This document shows, piece after piece, positions 28,880 to 38,830 of a DNA stretch of 64,000 nucleotides. The position numbers and the translations under genes are program-made. The stretch covers positions 38,399-102,398 of the forward strand of contig QCFN01000002.1 in assembly GCA_003280245.1 (NCBI GenBank). The letters run 5' to 3'. Positions within the stretch are counted from its first letter, which is position 1, and every line of letters starts with the position of its first letter. The notes beneath the pieces were generated by a model, which saw only the letters and a program-made list of their open reading frames with translations, made no database searches and was not told the DNA's origin. The DNA is from Prochlorococcus sp. AG-363-J23 (GTDB lineage: Bacteria > Cyanobacteriota > Cyanobacteriia > PCC-6307 > Cyanobiaceae).

Positions 28880-29829
28880 TCGTCAAAACGGGAAGTGTTA
28901 TCCCGGGGCCTAGTTCTTGTTGGAGATCCCATACTTGTGTTTGAAGATTGAGATCTGTTTTTAGTGGATTCTCGCGAGACTGATCTTGCCCTCGAGATAT
29001 TTTTTCTATTAGATAAAGGAGAGAATGTCGCATCTTCAGCTTCCGAGTCAATTGGAGTTCCTCGAGGAATTCCTTTAGAGGGAAAGTCCCGTTTTCTAGA
29101 TATTTCTTCTCTATCAACGTCTCTAGTACTCCTGCTCCTAGATCCCTGAGTACTTGCTGTAGGGCGACTTCCTCTCCGTTGTGTTTGACGTATGACCCGC
29201 CTTTCTCCAAAATCTGATCTATTTGTGATATCTGCATCATTTTCATCGGAGTTAAATCTTGAGAGTCTTCGTGATCTCTGAGGATTTTCATCCCAAGAAT
29301 TATCACTTCTTGGACTTCTCCTACTTGCAGCTCTTTCAGGGATTGCGGCTCTTGAAGAACGTCTTGGTCGGTATGAATCTTCTTCCAGGTCATTCTCTGG
29401 GGCTTCTACTCGCCCTGAGAACCTTCTCCTGCGCGAATTGGATTCATCAAATTGATCAAAATTGTTGTATTGATCTTCCCATTCATTGTTGAAACGGTTT
29501 CCTCCTGGCATTCGTGGAGATGCTGGATCTTCATCGAAGTAGGAAGATTTTCGTGCTTGATCAGTAGCTACTCCTCTTAAACGTACGCTTTCGTAGCCAA
29601 AAAATACTGTGGTTCCTGCGAGAAGGAATTGTCCAAATTGCAAAATGGGATCTAATCGCCAGCCTTGGAAGAACAGGATGCCACCGCAAAGCAATCCAAT
29701 TGCTGCAAAAAATACGTCGTAGTCCCTGGCTAAGGCAGGTTTAAAACTACGCATGAAATACAACCCTGCACCGCACACAGCAAGCACAATGCCCACAATG
29801 CTGGCCCAGTTGAGACTCGCATTGACCAA
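28876..29829 (-). CDS. ycf66: Ycf66-family protein with long Arg/Ser-rich tail
   Basis: 317 aa. Residues ~1-90 match Ycf66: LNWASIVGIVLAVCGAGLYF, RSFKPALARDYDVFFAAIG and LLAGTTVFFGYESVRLRG, giving three membrane segments. The remaining ~220 residues are hydrophilic and rich in Arg, Ser, Asp and Glu with many RR/RS pairs, so likely disordered. Ycf66 is found in cyanobacteria and some chloroplasts; its function is unknown. It lies next to psbX, as in other marine cyanobacteria. Confidence 0.88.
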   Translation of the reverse strand: MVNASLNWASIVGIVLAVCGAGLYFMRSFKPALARDYDVFFAAIGLLCGGILFFQGWRLDPILQFGQFLLAGTTVFFGYESVRLRGVATDQARKSSYFDEDPASPRMPGGNRFNNEWEDQYNNFDQFDESNSRRRRFSGRVEAPENDLEEDSYRPRRSSRAAIPERAASRRSPRSDNSWDENPQRSRRLSRFNSDENDADITNRSDFGERRVIRQTQRRGSRPTASTQGSRSRSTRDVDREEISRKRDFPSKGIPRGTPIDSEAEDATFSPLSNRKNISRARSVSRESTKNRSQSSNTSMGSPTRTRPRDNTSRFDD

Positions 29830-29912
29830 AGTGGGGCCCCCTTTTACTGAACTGAGTAGAGGCTGAACATCAGCCTCATTTTTCTCAGTCTACGAAGTAT
29901 GCAAGAAGAACC

Positions 29913-30086
29913 CTAGCGAGAAGATCTGGAAACTTGGTCCTTCTGGGCTATCCAGATTAGTGCGAATGCTGCGGGAGCAACTATTAGGATTCCTGCCCAA
30001 ATAATGCTGCCTACAGAACCCTCGACTGAGTTTTTCCAAACTTCCTGGGAAACGTTGAGCAAAAGGTTGAGAGAAGAGAGAGTCAT
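29913..30086 (-). CDS. psbX: Photosystem II protein PsbX
   Basis: 57 aa, ATG at 30086 and TAG at 29913. A single membrane helix (SIIWAGILIVAPAAFALIWI) follows a short N-terminal segment with LLLNVSQEVWKNSVEG, and the C-terminus is QKDQVSRSSR. This is the form and size of PsbX in Prochlorococcus and Synechococcus. PsbX is a small PSII subunit near cytochrome b559 that influences plastoquinone exchange. It lies upstream of ycf66 on the same strand. Confidence 0.85.
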   Translation of the reverse strand: MTLSSLNLLLNVSQEVWKNSVEGSVGSIIWAGILIVAPAAFALIWIAQKDQVSRSSR

Positions 30087-30136
30087 AAGAGCTTTTACTT
30101 GGGCAAGACAAGACTTGGTAATACTAGTAATTAACG

Positions 30137-30496
30137 ATGACTTTCTACGATGAAAGCGTTGATGCTTTGAGCTTTGTGACGCCTTTCATGATTGCGGCTC
30201 TTCCAAAATTTCATTTTGTTGTGGGATTGGTCCTTGCTTCTTTGACTTTGGCCTTCTTGGCAAGGCTTGTATTGACTTGGTATCCGGAGGTAAATCTAAA
30301 AAAAGGTTTTTGGGGTTTAGTCTTTTTACCGACAGAGCCAATACTGGCTTTGACTAGAAGGTTCGTTGCCCCTATTGGTGGAGTGGATGTGACGCCAGTG
30401 ATATGGCTTGGTATTGTCAGCCTTGTGAGGGAATTGCTGGTTGGTCAACAGGGTTTGATGTCCCAGCTTTTATTAAAGAATCAGGGAATTGGTTGA
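30137..30496 (+). CDS. YggT/Ycf19-family membrane protein
   Basis: 119 aa with two YggT segments: FLARLVLTWYPEVN then a PTEPILALTRRFVAPIGGVDVTP-type block (positions ~73-95). These are the hallmark RxxxxWxP and P-x-R-R-x-x-P-x-G signatures of YggT. Cyanobacterial and chloroplast relatives (YlmG, CCB3) take part in nucleoid/thylakoid organisation or cytochrome b6 maturation. The gene is divergent from psbX. Confidence 0.88.
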   Translation: MTFYDESVDALSFVTPFMIAALPKFHFVVGLVLASLTLAFLARLVLTWYPEVNLKKGFWGLVFLPTEPILALTRRFVAPIGGVDVTPVIWLGIVSLVRELLVGQQGLMSQLLLKNQGIG

Positions 30497-30529
30497 AATA
30501 AGTCGCAACATAAATCTGAGGGAAAACAA

Positions 30530-31876
30530 TTATTTGAGCATTTCTTGTTCAACAAATTTTGTATGGACATCTCCATTAAGAAATTCCTTTCTATTTAGCA
30601 GTCTTAGGTGAAAATCAATGGTTGTTGGAATGCCTGTAACTGCGCATTCATTAAGTGCACGCTTCATTCTCTTGAGTGCATAATTTCTATCTTTACCCCA
30701 AACAATTACTTTTCCTATTAGAGAGTCGTAGAAAGGAGGAATGTCATAGCCCGTATAAACATGACTATCTACTCTTACGCCAGGCCCACCAGGGGGGAGC
30801 CATCCTGTAATTCTTCCAGGAGATGGTCGGAAATTATGCTTGGAATCCTCTGCGTTTATCCTGCACTCAATTGCATGACCTTTTAGCTGAAGTTCTTCTT
30901 GATGGAAGCTAATTGGCTCTCCACCCACTATTCGAAGTTGCTCTGCAATTAAATCAATTCCTGTAACCATCTCTGTAACTGGATGTTCTACTTGAATTCG
31001 AGTATTCATTTCCATGAAGTAGAAAGATCCATCTCTGTCTAATAAAAATTCAACTGTCCCAGCACCTTCGTAATTGATACTTTTCGCTGCTGCTACTGCA
31101 GCAGCTCCCATTTTGAGTCGAAGCTCATCATTAAGGGCTGGACTTGGTGATTCCTCCAATAATTTTTGGTGACGTCTTTGAATCGAGCAATCACGCTCTC
31201 CCAGGTGAACGACGTTGCCATGCCTGTCAGCTAACACTTGCACTTCTACATGTCGCGGCCGGTCTATAAATTTCTCCATATAGAGCCCTGCATTTCCAAA
31301 AGCAGCCTCAGCTTCGCCTTGGGCTGCTTTAAAGAGCGTTTCAAGTTGATCAGGACCATTTACTAAGCGCATTCCTCTGCCACCGCCTCCTGCGGTGGCT
31401 TTTATCATTACTGGATATCCCATTTCTTTAGCTAATGAAGCAGCATCTTCGGGACTAGCAAGCAAACCTTCGCTCCCTGGGACGGTTGGAACCCCAACTT
31501 TTTGCATTGTTGATTTGGCCGTTGACTTATCTCCCATTGAGCGAATCGCATGAGGTGAAGGTCCAACAAATGTGATGCCATGATCACCACACATTTCAGC
31601 AAAACGGTCGTTTTCAGCAAGAAATCCATACCCTGGATGTATTGCATCTACACCCCTAGATGTTGCTGCTGCAAGGATGTTTGGAATATTTAGGTAGCTT
31701 TTACTACTAGGAGAATCTCCTACACAAACCGCTTCATCAGCTAGTTGAACATGCAGGGCATTCCTGTCCACGGTGCTGTAAACCGCAACTGTGGCAATGC
31801 CTAATTCCCTACAGCTGCGGAGAATTCTCAGAGCAATTTCGCCACGATTGGCTATGAGTAATTTGCCGATGGGCAT
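30530..31876 (-). CDS. accC: Biotin carboxylase subunit of acetyl-CoA carboxylase
   Basis: 448 aa, full length. Motifs: N-terminal [17 protein letters not shown]-grasp glycine loop [11 protein letters not shown] (~165), [16 protein letters not shown] (~233) and the catalytic block [14 protein letters not shown] (~290). It carboxylates biotin on BCCP with bicarbonate and ATP, the first half of malonyl-CoA synthesis. Convergent with yggT. Confidence 0.97.
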   Translation of the reverse strand: MPIGKLLIANRGEIALRILRSCRELGIATVAVYSTVDRNALHVQLADEAVCVGDSPSSKSYLNIPNILAAATSRGVDAIHPGYGFLAENDRFAEMCGDHGITFVGPSPHAIRSMGDKSTAKSTMQKVGVPTVPGSEGLLASPEDAASLAKEMGYPVMIKATAGGGGRGMRLVNGPDQLETLFKAAQGEAEAAFGNAGLYMEKFIDRPRHVEVQVLADRHGNVVHLGERDCSIQRRHQKLLEESPSPALNDELRLKMGAAAVAAAKSINYEGAGTVEFLLDRDGSFYFMEMNTRIQVEHPVTEMVTGIDLIAEQLRIVGGEPISFHQEELQLKGHAIECRINAEDSKHNFRPSPGRITGWLPPGGPGVRVDSHVYTGYDIPPFYDSLIGKVIVWGKDRNYALKRMKRALNECAVTGIPTTIDFHLRLLNRKEFLNGDVHTKFVEQEMLK

Positions 31877-31999
31877 CCGGCCTTTTTTAAGTCTTTAGCG
31901 GGATCGTATCAGTGCTCCTGCCAAAGTTCAGGGTTCATAAATTTTTTAGCTTGACCGTTATGATCAAACATGACGAAGTTCAAAGACTTCATCTGACAA

Positions 32000-32081
32000 G
32001 CGGATGTGGTGGAATTGGTAGACACGCACGTTTGAGGGGCGTGTGGCTTCGGCCTTGCGAGTTCAAGTCTCGCCATCCGCA
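32000..32081 (+). tRNA. tRNA-Leu (anticodon GAG)
   Basis: The acceptor stem GCGGATG pairs with CATCCGC followed by discriminator A at 32081. The D-arm reads GGAATTGGTAGACAC. The anticodon stem CACGT/GCGTG closes the loop TTGAGGG with anticodon GAG. A long type II variable arm (TGGCTTCGGCC) and T-arm GTTCAAGTC follow. The long variable arm plus GAG anticodon gives tRNA-Leu for CUU/CUC. CCA is not encoded. Confidence 0.97.
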
Positions 32082-32096
32082 TTAATTCCTTACAAC

Positions 32097-33401
32097 TTGA
32101 AGCCATTCCATTCAGCTGACATTTCTGAGACATCGCTGGCTGTAGTTCTCGTCTCGAATGGCCCCGGTGAACTTTCTACCTGGGTAAGACCTGTTGCGGA
32201 AAAGCTTCATGGGCGCCTAAGAATGCGTCCTCGTAAACTTTCAGCATTACTGGGATTAAGGCTGGTACTGGTTCCGTGTCCTAATGCGACAGGGCAAGAG
32301 TCTATTGCTGCAAATAAATGGGGAATATTTGAGAAGATCTTTCCGGCGAATAAATTTTGGAAACTTTTAATAAATCCTCATCGATTTGGCCGATGGCCTC
32401 GCTCAGGAGTTGTTGTATTTCTTGGCGGAGATCAATTTTGGACTGTTTTACTTTCAGCAAGGCTTGGTTATCGACATATTACTTATGCTGAGTGGATAGC
32501 AAGATGGCCATGGTGGAATGATCGAGTTGCGGCGATGTCGCCAAGAGTAAGAGCTCTTTTGCCAAGAAGATTGCGTGATAGATGTGTAGTTATTGGGGAC
32601 TTAATGGCTGATTTGTCTTCTTTCGCTAGAGAAGACTCGCCAATGCCTTCTGGAGAATGGATTGCATTGATGCCCGGCTCAAAAAGAGCGAAGCTATCTG
32701 TAGGTGTTCCTTTTATGCTTGAAGTTGCTGATATCCTTTCAAAAATTAGACCTGGGTGTAAATTTCTTTTACCAGTTGCTCCAACTACAAGTGTTGAAGA
32801 AATAAAAGATTTTAGTAGTTCTAGTAACCCTATTGCCTCCCTTTATAGTTCATCAATTGAAAAATTTTTACCTTCCAACACTTCTCATTCTTGGCGTAAA
32901 TTTATTACAGGTGAAGGCACTGAAATTTATTTGCAAGAAAATCAGCCATCACATTCATCTTTGATTCAATGTGATTTAGCAATTACCACTATTGGCGCGA
33001 ATACTGCTGAGCTTGGAGCATTAGCTCTACCAATGATAGTTATTGTGCCTATTCAGCATTTACAGGTGATGCAGGCATGGGATGGCCTTCTTGGAGTTTT
33101 GGCAAGGCTGCCAGGACTTCGTTGGTGTTTTGGAATATTCCTTAGCTTTTGGAGGTTAAGGAAAAAAGGTTTTTTGGCTTGGCCAAATATTTCTGCAGGA
33201 CGCTTAGTAGTCCCCGAGAGAGTCGGTCGCATTTCTCCTTCGCAGATCGCCCGGGAAGCCTCGGAGTGGCTTGCAAATCCTCAAAGATTGAATGGACAGA
33301 AAGAAGACTTGCAAGCTCTTCGTGGGAGCAGTGGCGCTGTTGAAGCACTCTCAGATGAGATTCATAATCTTTTAATTAGGGCATTTGAGGATAATTGTTG
33401 A
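32097..33401 (+). CDS. LpxB-related glycosyltransferase-like protein
   Basis: 434 aa from TTG 32097. An open frame extends upstream to 32043 but lies inside tRNA-Leu, so the start must be after 32081; TTG AAG at 32097 gives MKPFHSADISETS. SNGPGELSTWVRPVA at ~15-30 matches the GxGE region of LpxB-like proteins, and TTIGANTAELGALALPMIV near 310 is the GT-B donor-site segment. Cyanobacteria carry this lipid-A-disaccharide-synthase-related family beside or instead of true LpxB. The sugar and lipid substrates are not known. Confidence 0.78.
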   Translation: MKPFHSADISETSLAVVLVSNGPGELSTWVRPVAEKLHGRLRMRPRKLSALLGLRLVLVPCPNATGQESIAANKWGIFEKIFPANKFWKLLINPHRFGRWPRSGVVVFLGGDQFWTVLLSARLGYRHITYAEWIARWPWWNDRVAAMSPRVRALLPRRLRDRCVVIGDLMADLSSFAREDSPMPSGEWIALMPGSKRAKLSVGVPFMLEVADILSKIRPGCKFLLPVAPTTSVEEIKDFSSSSNPIASLYSSSIEKFLPSNTSHSWRKFITGEGTEIYLQENQPSHSSLIQCDLAITTIGANTAELGALALPMIVIVPIQHLQVMQAWDGLLGVLARLPGLRWCFGIFLSFWRLRKKGFLAWPNISAGRLVVPERVGRISPSQIAREASEWLANPQRLNGQKEDLQALRGSSGAVEALSDEIHNLLIRAFEDNC

Positions 33402-33564
33402 GAGGAAGTGTTTTTTTGGTTAATAGTTGGCTTACTACTTTTATCTTTTTTGGATAACCTTTTGAATCCTGATATTAAAGAATTAAATGTTTTAAATAGA
33501 TTTTGAAGGAATTATTGACTTAGGTGTCCTATTATTGAAAGACATTGCTTGTGAGAGACTACCC

Positions 33565-34605
33565 TTACCATGGATCTTCTATTTCATCTTCTTTGATAGA
33601 GTTTTGAGGATTTCGAATGGGCTTATTTTCTTTTAAAATGTCAATTGGCTCAACATCAAGAGGGGAATCAGGAATATTTTGAATAGGCCTCCGGGCAGCG
33701 GGTTTTGGTTCTGGTAAGATTTCTTCAAATGAGTCAGGATTAGCTGAAAACTTAGGTTCTCTTTCTGATAAATCTCTGTAATTATTTGAACTATCTTGAG
33801 GCAAATCATCTAAATATCTACGTTTGGTATTTCTTTGTGGTTCTGGTTGTTCAAGCTCTACATATTCAAGCTCTTCTTCTTGAATTTCTAATTCATTTGC
33901 TTCAGATGCTTGAAGCCTAGGCTGTTCCTGTTCAGTGGGTTGGGATGAGGGGAGTTGATTTTCGACGGGGACAAGATTCAGCCGATATCTTTCCCTTTCT
34001 TGCTCTTCCCAACTTGAACCACCAATTCCTAGCTTTTCTAGGAGACCACTATTGAGCTGCTTAAGTTTTTCTTCTCCACCTTCATAAACAATTATTCTGT
34101 CGGCGCCACTGCTAACTATTTCTTCAACGGGCATTTCCCAAGTACTAAGTACTCCTTCGCCAAGGAGTGGGACCCCTAGCGCACCCATAACAAGCGTTGT
34201 GAGTTCTCCGGTCTCAATGTCAAAAGAAAAGCCAAGAACTCGTCCAAGTTGTTGGCCAGACTCTGTGATGACTTGGCAATTGATGACTCTGCTATATCTT
34301 TCTGGGGCAAATCCTTCACTTAGTGAATCTGCTGAATCGACAAGGATGACATCTCCGACTTGCTTGATCCGATCAAGAGGCATCCAGCGAGGTAAGCCAG
34401 GAAGAAATCTTGTAAGGGGATTGTCTCTAAGTCCGAGGGCAACAACCTCGCGACGGTCTATGTCCACAATAACTTCACCAACAAGTCCTAATCTGCGTCC
34501 TGTATCTCGGGTAATTACTTGAGTACCCATGAGTTCTGATCGCAGCCAAAGCCTTTCGCTAGGGACTGCCTCTAAGGACTCGTTCTGGAATTCTGTATTC
34601 GTCAA
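33565..34605 (-). CDS. PRC-barrel domain protein with acidic Pro/Glu-rich tail
   Basis: 346 aa. Two PRC-barrel modules lie at ~20-95 (MGTQVITRDTGRRLGLVGEV) and ~105-185 (ITESGQQLGRVLGFSFDIETGEL). The C-terminal ~150 residues are low-complexity, rich in Glu, Pro, Gln and Asp, and likely disordered. Cyanobacterial PRC-barrel proteins are associated with photosystem assembly or RNA handling, but no specific role is readable here. It is 63 bases downstream of smc on the same strand, so probably co-transcribed. Confidence 0.82.
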   Translation of the reverse strand: MTNTEFQNESLEAVPSERLWLRSELMGTQVITRDTGRRLGLVGEVIVDIDRREVVALGLRDNPLTRFLPGLPRWMPLDRIKQVGDVILVDSADSLSEGFAPERYSRVINCQVITESGQQLGRVLGFSFDIETGELTTLVMGALGVPLLGEGVLSTWEMPVEEIVSSGADRIIVYEGGEEKLKQLNSGLLEKLGIGGSSWEEQERERYRLNLVPVENQLPSSQPTEQEQPRLQASEANELEIQEEELEYVELEQPEPQRNTKRRYLDDLPQDSSNNYRDLSEREPKFSANPDSFEEILPEPKPAARRPIQNIPDSPLDVEPIDILKENKPIRNPQNSIKEDEIEDPW

Positions 34606-34668
34606 GCTTCAGACCCTCGGGCTGCGGCGAATTAGGTTATTTTGACGCAAGAACATTTAGGCGCCAAG

Positions 34669-37600
34669 TCAGGCTGCATCTGGCAAGCCAATAACCTGTG
34701 TATGGGCCCCCCTAGCTTGAGTGACTCCAATGGTTCTTGTTGACGCACTTATCATTGGGCGACGGTGACTAACTACTAAAAATTGAGCTTCAAATGCTTG
34801 ACGTGAAATAAGTCCAGAGAGTCTCTCTACATTTATACCATCAAGGAAACTATCCACTTCATCGAGAGCATAAAAGGGTGATGGACGAAAACGTTGAAGT
34901 GCAAATAAAAAACTCAATGCTGTTAGGGATTTCTCTCCGCCAGACATAGCTGCTAGTCGTCTGACTGTTTTGCCTTTGGGATGAGCAACTAGCGTGAGAC
35001 CTCCTTCCAGAGGCTCATCATTATTTTCAAGCTGTAAATGACCATCACCATCTGACAAATTTGCGAATATTTCTCGAAAATGTTTGTCAACGGCATTAAA
35101 GGCTTCCATAAATGCTTCTTGTCGCAAAGTCGCAACAGTTTCAATTCGAAGCAATAGTTCTGATCTTTCCTCAGTTAGCACAGAAAGTTTTTCAACTAGG
35201 TCTTTCAGTCGATTTTCAAGTTCCTCAAGTTCTTCAAGTGCAAGCATATTTACCGGCTCTAGTTCCTCCATACGAGTTTGAATTTGTTCTAAATTAATTT
35301 GTAGAGCTTCTAACCCTGCGTTGAGAATTTCTACCGGAATGGCTGGGATTGGATCAGGAAGTTTTTTTGAAAACTCTTGAAGTCTTAAACTTTCATTTCG
35401 AAGTTCTTCCGTTAGACTTTCTTGCTTTTCTTTAAGTCGGTCAAGATTCCATTTTGATTGTTGAATTTCTTGACGTTGTTTTGCAACATCTGCTTCGGCG
35501 GCATCTCTAGCATGACGTTGTTCTCCAAAAAGTATTTGGAGTTTCTTTTGTTCTTCATTAAGAAAATTTTTGCGTTTTTGTAAACCTTCTTGATTTATCC
35601 GCCAATTTTTGTGTGCCTCAGAGAGACTCTTAACCGACTCTTTTAATTGTTCTTCTTCTGCAGCCAATACTTCTTTCTGATCTCCAATCCTTTGAAGTAA
35701 TAGTTCTTTTTGACGTTGCTGATCGATGAGATTATCTCGTATTTTTGCTGCTTTTTCTAGTGTTGAATCTGCGGATTTGAGTTCACCCTGCAATTTATTC
35801 CAATTTTCAGAATTACTTCCTTTTTGCATCTCACTATCTAGAGCTTCTAGTTTTTCTAATTCAATTAAGAGAGGATGTAGATCCGAAGATATGTGATTAA
35901 GTTGGTCGTCGGCTTCTTGCTTATGAATAATTAAATCCTTTAATCGATTCGAGCGGTCATTTCGTCTTTTAAGTAAAGGACCATTTGACTTTGCGACTGC
36001 AATCTTTTCTGCTTCTAATCCTGCCTGACGCTGCTCTAGTTTGTTTAATATTGGACGAAGATTATTTAATGACTTCGTATAAATTGATTCTTTATTATGT
36101 GAAGAAATTAGAGCTTCTCCAATTTCTATTAACCTTCTTCTAAGAGGTTCTGCTTCATCTTGATCTGTTGCTCGACTAAAGCCAAGAAGATTACTCCTTT
36201 TTGAAAAACTACCGCCAGTCATGGCACCAGTTTTTTCTAATAATTCTCCTTCAAGAGTGACTGCGCGATTTTTTCCTATGAATTTTCTTGCAGACCTAAG
36301 GTCCTTGAAAACAAGTGTATCTCCAAAAACATATGAAAAAACATTGTTATAAATTGGTTCAAATTTAATTAGTTCTATGGCTTTCCCAATCGGGCTAGAG
36401 TAGTTGGAGATTTCTTTTTCTGATTGGAATCTTGCTAAAGCTTGATTTTTTAAAGCATTTGAAGGATTGATACGATTTAATGGTAAAAAAGTTAACCGAC
36501 CTGCTTTTTTGGCTTTTAAAATTTCTATTGCTTTTGCAGCTATCTCTTCATTATCAACAACAAGGTGTCCTAGGCGACTACCTGCTGCGACTTCTAGAGC
36601 GAGCCTGTAACTATCTTCTACTTCGCCTAATTGAGCAACAGGACCATGTATTCCATCTAAGCCTGCTTCTAATAATAATTTTAGAGCTCCAGCTCCTCTG
36701 CTTTCCTGCAATGTTTCTCTTCTACTATCAATCTTAGTGATTTCTTTTTCTATTCTGGTCTGTTCTTGTTCGAGCCTAATTCTTGTACGTTGTTGTATGG
36801 ATAATTTCTCTGTACTTTCTTTGATTCCTTCTTTTGCCTCATTGATCTTGGCGGTGATTTTTTCTGATTCTTCCTCTAAAGCGTCTAATTGCAGATTGAG
36901 TTGTTGATTATCTTCATTGTCACGTTTTTGCTCTATTTCAAGTTCTCTTTTTCTCAATTCATTGTGAAGTAAACGTTCTTTTATTTTCTCTTCTTCTTGT
37001 TGAAGGGGTGAAATTATTGAATGAAGATTTTGGCGCTGGGTGCTTCTTTCTTTTTGTTCATCTATCCACTTCTCTGATCGTCCAGCGGCATCTCCAAGTC
37101 TCCTCCTCCAAACTTCAACTGCTGCTAAAGCATCTTTGACATTCTTTTCAGCAGTTATTAATTTTTCAGTATTTGATATTTCTTCTTGCTCTTTGATTTC
37201 CATTTGGAGCTCATTGCGTTTCTTAGTGAGTGAGTTTCTGTTCTCTTGAAGTTTTTCTCCTTCTTGTCGATGGAGGGAGGCTTGTCGCTCTAGTTCACGA
37301 CTTTGAGTATCTAGGCCTGCAATTTCTGCTTGAACAGCAATTAGCTTGTCCTCACCTAGAGCCTTTACTTGATCTTGAAGCTTATTAAGTTTGTTGCATG
37401 ACTCAGCAAGTGTTTTCTCGGATTCATGGATATTTCTAGAATCTATAATTTCTTTCTGTCCAAGTTGATGATGTTCATTTTTTAAGGATTCAAGTTTTTC
37501 CTCGGTAGCCTTGTAGCTAAGAACTAGTTCATGTTCTCTGCCAACTTGTAATTGCGTTTTGAGTTCTTGATAGGTGCGTGCTTTGGCGCAATCTTTTTCA

Positions 37601-38286
37601 AGTTTATTCTTTGAAGTATATAGTTCTTGCTCGACTATCCTGCATCTATCTTGCCGGTCGTGAACATCATTAAGCTTCGATCTTGTCTGCTCTATTCGAG
37701 TATCAAAAAGAGCTACACCTGCAAGTTCATCTATTAGTCCTCTCCTGTCTTTGTTGCTCATGGAAACGATTCGTGTGACGTCTCCTTGCATCACAACATT
37801 GCTGCCTTCTGGATCGATCCTGAGTCTTCGAAATTGAGTTTGTAATTGTTGAAGAGTGCACGTTTCGCCGTCTGCGGAATAGCTAGAGCTGTAGGACCCC
37901 CCTGGCATTACTCTTAGCCGTCGAGTAACTGTCCATTCCTTCTGAGTAGGTTTAATCCAAGGCCCTTCTGCAGGAGGCTCTAAGCCCTTTTCAGCAGCAT
38001 CAGGTTCCCAGTCATTTAGGTCAAAAGTAACGCTGACTGTTGTCTCAGCCGATTTACCAGCACGCAGGAGGGAACTATTTACAAGGTCAGGTAGGCGATC
38101 AGCTCGCATGCCACGACTACTAGCTAGACCTAAGCAAAAAAGAACACCATCTAGAATATTGCTTTTTCCAGATCCATTCGGACCAGTAACCACAGTGAAA
38201 CCAGGTTCGAGGGGAATAGATATAGTTCCCCCGAAGGACTTGAAATTGCTCAGCCCTACTTGATTGATGTGAACCAAAGGGCGCAT
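34669..38286 (-). CDS. smc: Chromosome segregation ATPase SMC
   Basis: 1205 aa. The N-terminal head has Walker A TGPNGSGKSNILDGVLF (~35). Two coiled-coil arms (~170-520, ~680-1020) flank a hinge (~540-650) with GIHGPVAQLG and GAMTGGSFSKRS. The C-terminal head has signature SGGEKSLTALSFLFALQ and Walker B FYALDEVDSFLD. Length and layout are standard. SMC with ScpA/ScpB organises and helps segregate the chromosome; scpA and scpB are not adjacent. Confidence 0.97.
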   Translation of the reverse strand: MRPLVHINQVGLSNFKSFGGTISIPLEPGFTVVTGPNGSGKSNILDGVLFCLGLASSRGMRADRLPDLVNSSLLRAGKSAETTVSVTFDLNDWEPDAAEKGLEPPAEGPWIKPTQKEWTVTRRLRVMPGGSYSSSYSADGETCTLQQLQTQFRRLRIDPEGSNVVMQGDVTRIVSMSNKDRRGLIDELAGVALFDTRIEQTRSKLNDVHDRQDRCRIVEQELYTSKNKLEKDCAKARTYQELKTQLQVGREHELVLSYKATEEKLESLKNEHHQLGQKEIIDSRNIHESEKTLAESCNKLNKLQDQVKALGEDKLIAVQAEIAGLDTQSRELERQASLHRQEGEKLQENRNSLTKKRNELQMEIKEQEEISNTEKLITAEKNVKDALAAVEVWRRRLGDAAGRSEKWIDEQKERSTQRQNLHSIISPLQQEEEKIKERLLHNELRKRELEIEQKRDNEDNQQLNLQLDALEEESEKITAKINEAKEGIKESTEKLSIQQRTRIRLEQEQTRIEKEITKIDSRRETLQESRGAGALKLLLEAGLDGIHGPVAQLGEVEDSYRLALEVAAGSRLGHLVVDNEEIAAKAIEILKAKKAGRLTFLPLNRINPSNALKNQALARFQSEKEISNYSSPIGKAIELIKFEPIYNNVFSYVFGDTLVFKDLRSARKFIGKNRAVTLEGELLEKTGAMTGGSFSKRSNLLGFSRATDQDEAEPLRRRLIEIGEALISSHNKESIYTKSLNNLRPILNKLEQRQAGLEAEKIAVAKSNGPLLKRRNDRSNRLKDLIIHKQEADDQLNHISSDLHPLLIELEKLEALDSEMQKGSNSENWNKLQGELKSADSTLEKAAKIRDNLIDQQRQKELLLQRIGDQKEVLAAEEEQLKESVKSLSEAHKNWRINQEGLQKRKNFLNEEQKKLQILFGEQRHARDAAEADVAKQRQEIQQSKWNLDRLKEKQESLTEELRNESLRLQEFSKKLPDPIPAIPVEILNAGLEALQINLEQIQTRMEELEPVNMLALEELEELENRLKDLVEKLSVLTEERSELLLRIETVATLRQEAFMEAFNAVDKHFREIFANLSDGDGHLQLENNDEPLEGGLTLVAHPKGKTVRRLAAMSGGEKSLTALSFLFALQRFRPSPFYALDEVDSFLDGINVERLSGLISRQAFEAQFLVVSHRRPMISASTRTIGVTQARGAHTQVIGLPDAA

Positions 38287-38357
38287 TATTAGAATGCCAT
38301 GAACTTAGCTAAGCTTTGTAAAAGCTCAAGTAAATAAAAATCTTTTGTCGTTTTTGT

Positions 38358-38726
38358 CTAGAGAGGCTTTAGTTCACACTTGTTCTTATGGATAGTGAGA
38401 TGGCCTTCTAAATCCCCTTTTAAAAGGATTACTTGCAAAGCCTCATTACTGCTATTGGGGAGAACGCCTTTGAAGAAGCCTTTAAGCAGTCGCTTTGCAG
38501 TGCCTCGATTGTTGGAAACCTCGGCTTCTTCTCTCTCAAGCCAAATGAGCTTATGGCTGGGACCAGGAATTGCTCTATTTGATGGTCCACCTAGGTGAGG
38601 AATTTTGTTTAATTTCCATGACTTGCAGTCCCCAGCATCCTCAAATAAAAAATCATAATGAGCCCTATTATGGTCACGTGGATCATTCGTATGAAGAAGG
38701 ATAACCCACCGTTTAATTCTATCCAT
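38358..38726 (-). CDS. Stand-alone LigD-phosphoesterase-like protein
   Basis: 122 aa. The N-terminus RWVILLHTNDPRDHNRAHYDF followed by LFEDAGDCKSWKL closely resembles the 3'-phosphoesterase (PE) domain of LigD, where the HxRxHYDxxxE pattern binds metal and acts on 3' DNA ends; here NRAHYDFLFED keeps the HYD core. Single-domain versions occur in several bacterial groups. Activity is inference and one catalytic His/Arg position is uncertain. It lies 71 bases upstream of smc on the same strand. Confidence 0.62.
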   Translation of the reverse strand: MDRIKRWVILLHTNDPRDHNRAHYDFLFEDAGDCKSWKLNKIPHLGGPSNRAIPGPSHKLIWLEREEAEVSNNRGTAKRLLKGFFKGVLPNSSNEALQVILLKGDLEGHLTIHKNKCELKPL

Positions 38727-38830
38727 TTGAGGTGATTAAATTTTTTGTTTCGGTCAGTTTTTAGAATAATTTTTTTTTTTAAGCGTAGACTTTTTTTGAT
38801 CTAATAAAATTTTATTAGAATGAAAGATTA

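Noticed and set aside
28797-29393. 198-codon minus-strand ORF overlapping ycf66
   Set aside because: Out of frame with both ycf66 and the TolB-like lipoprotein; explained by biased composition of the ycf66 tail.
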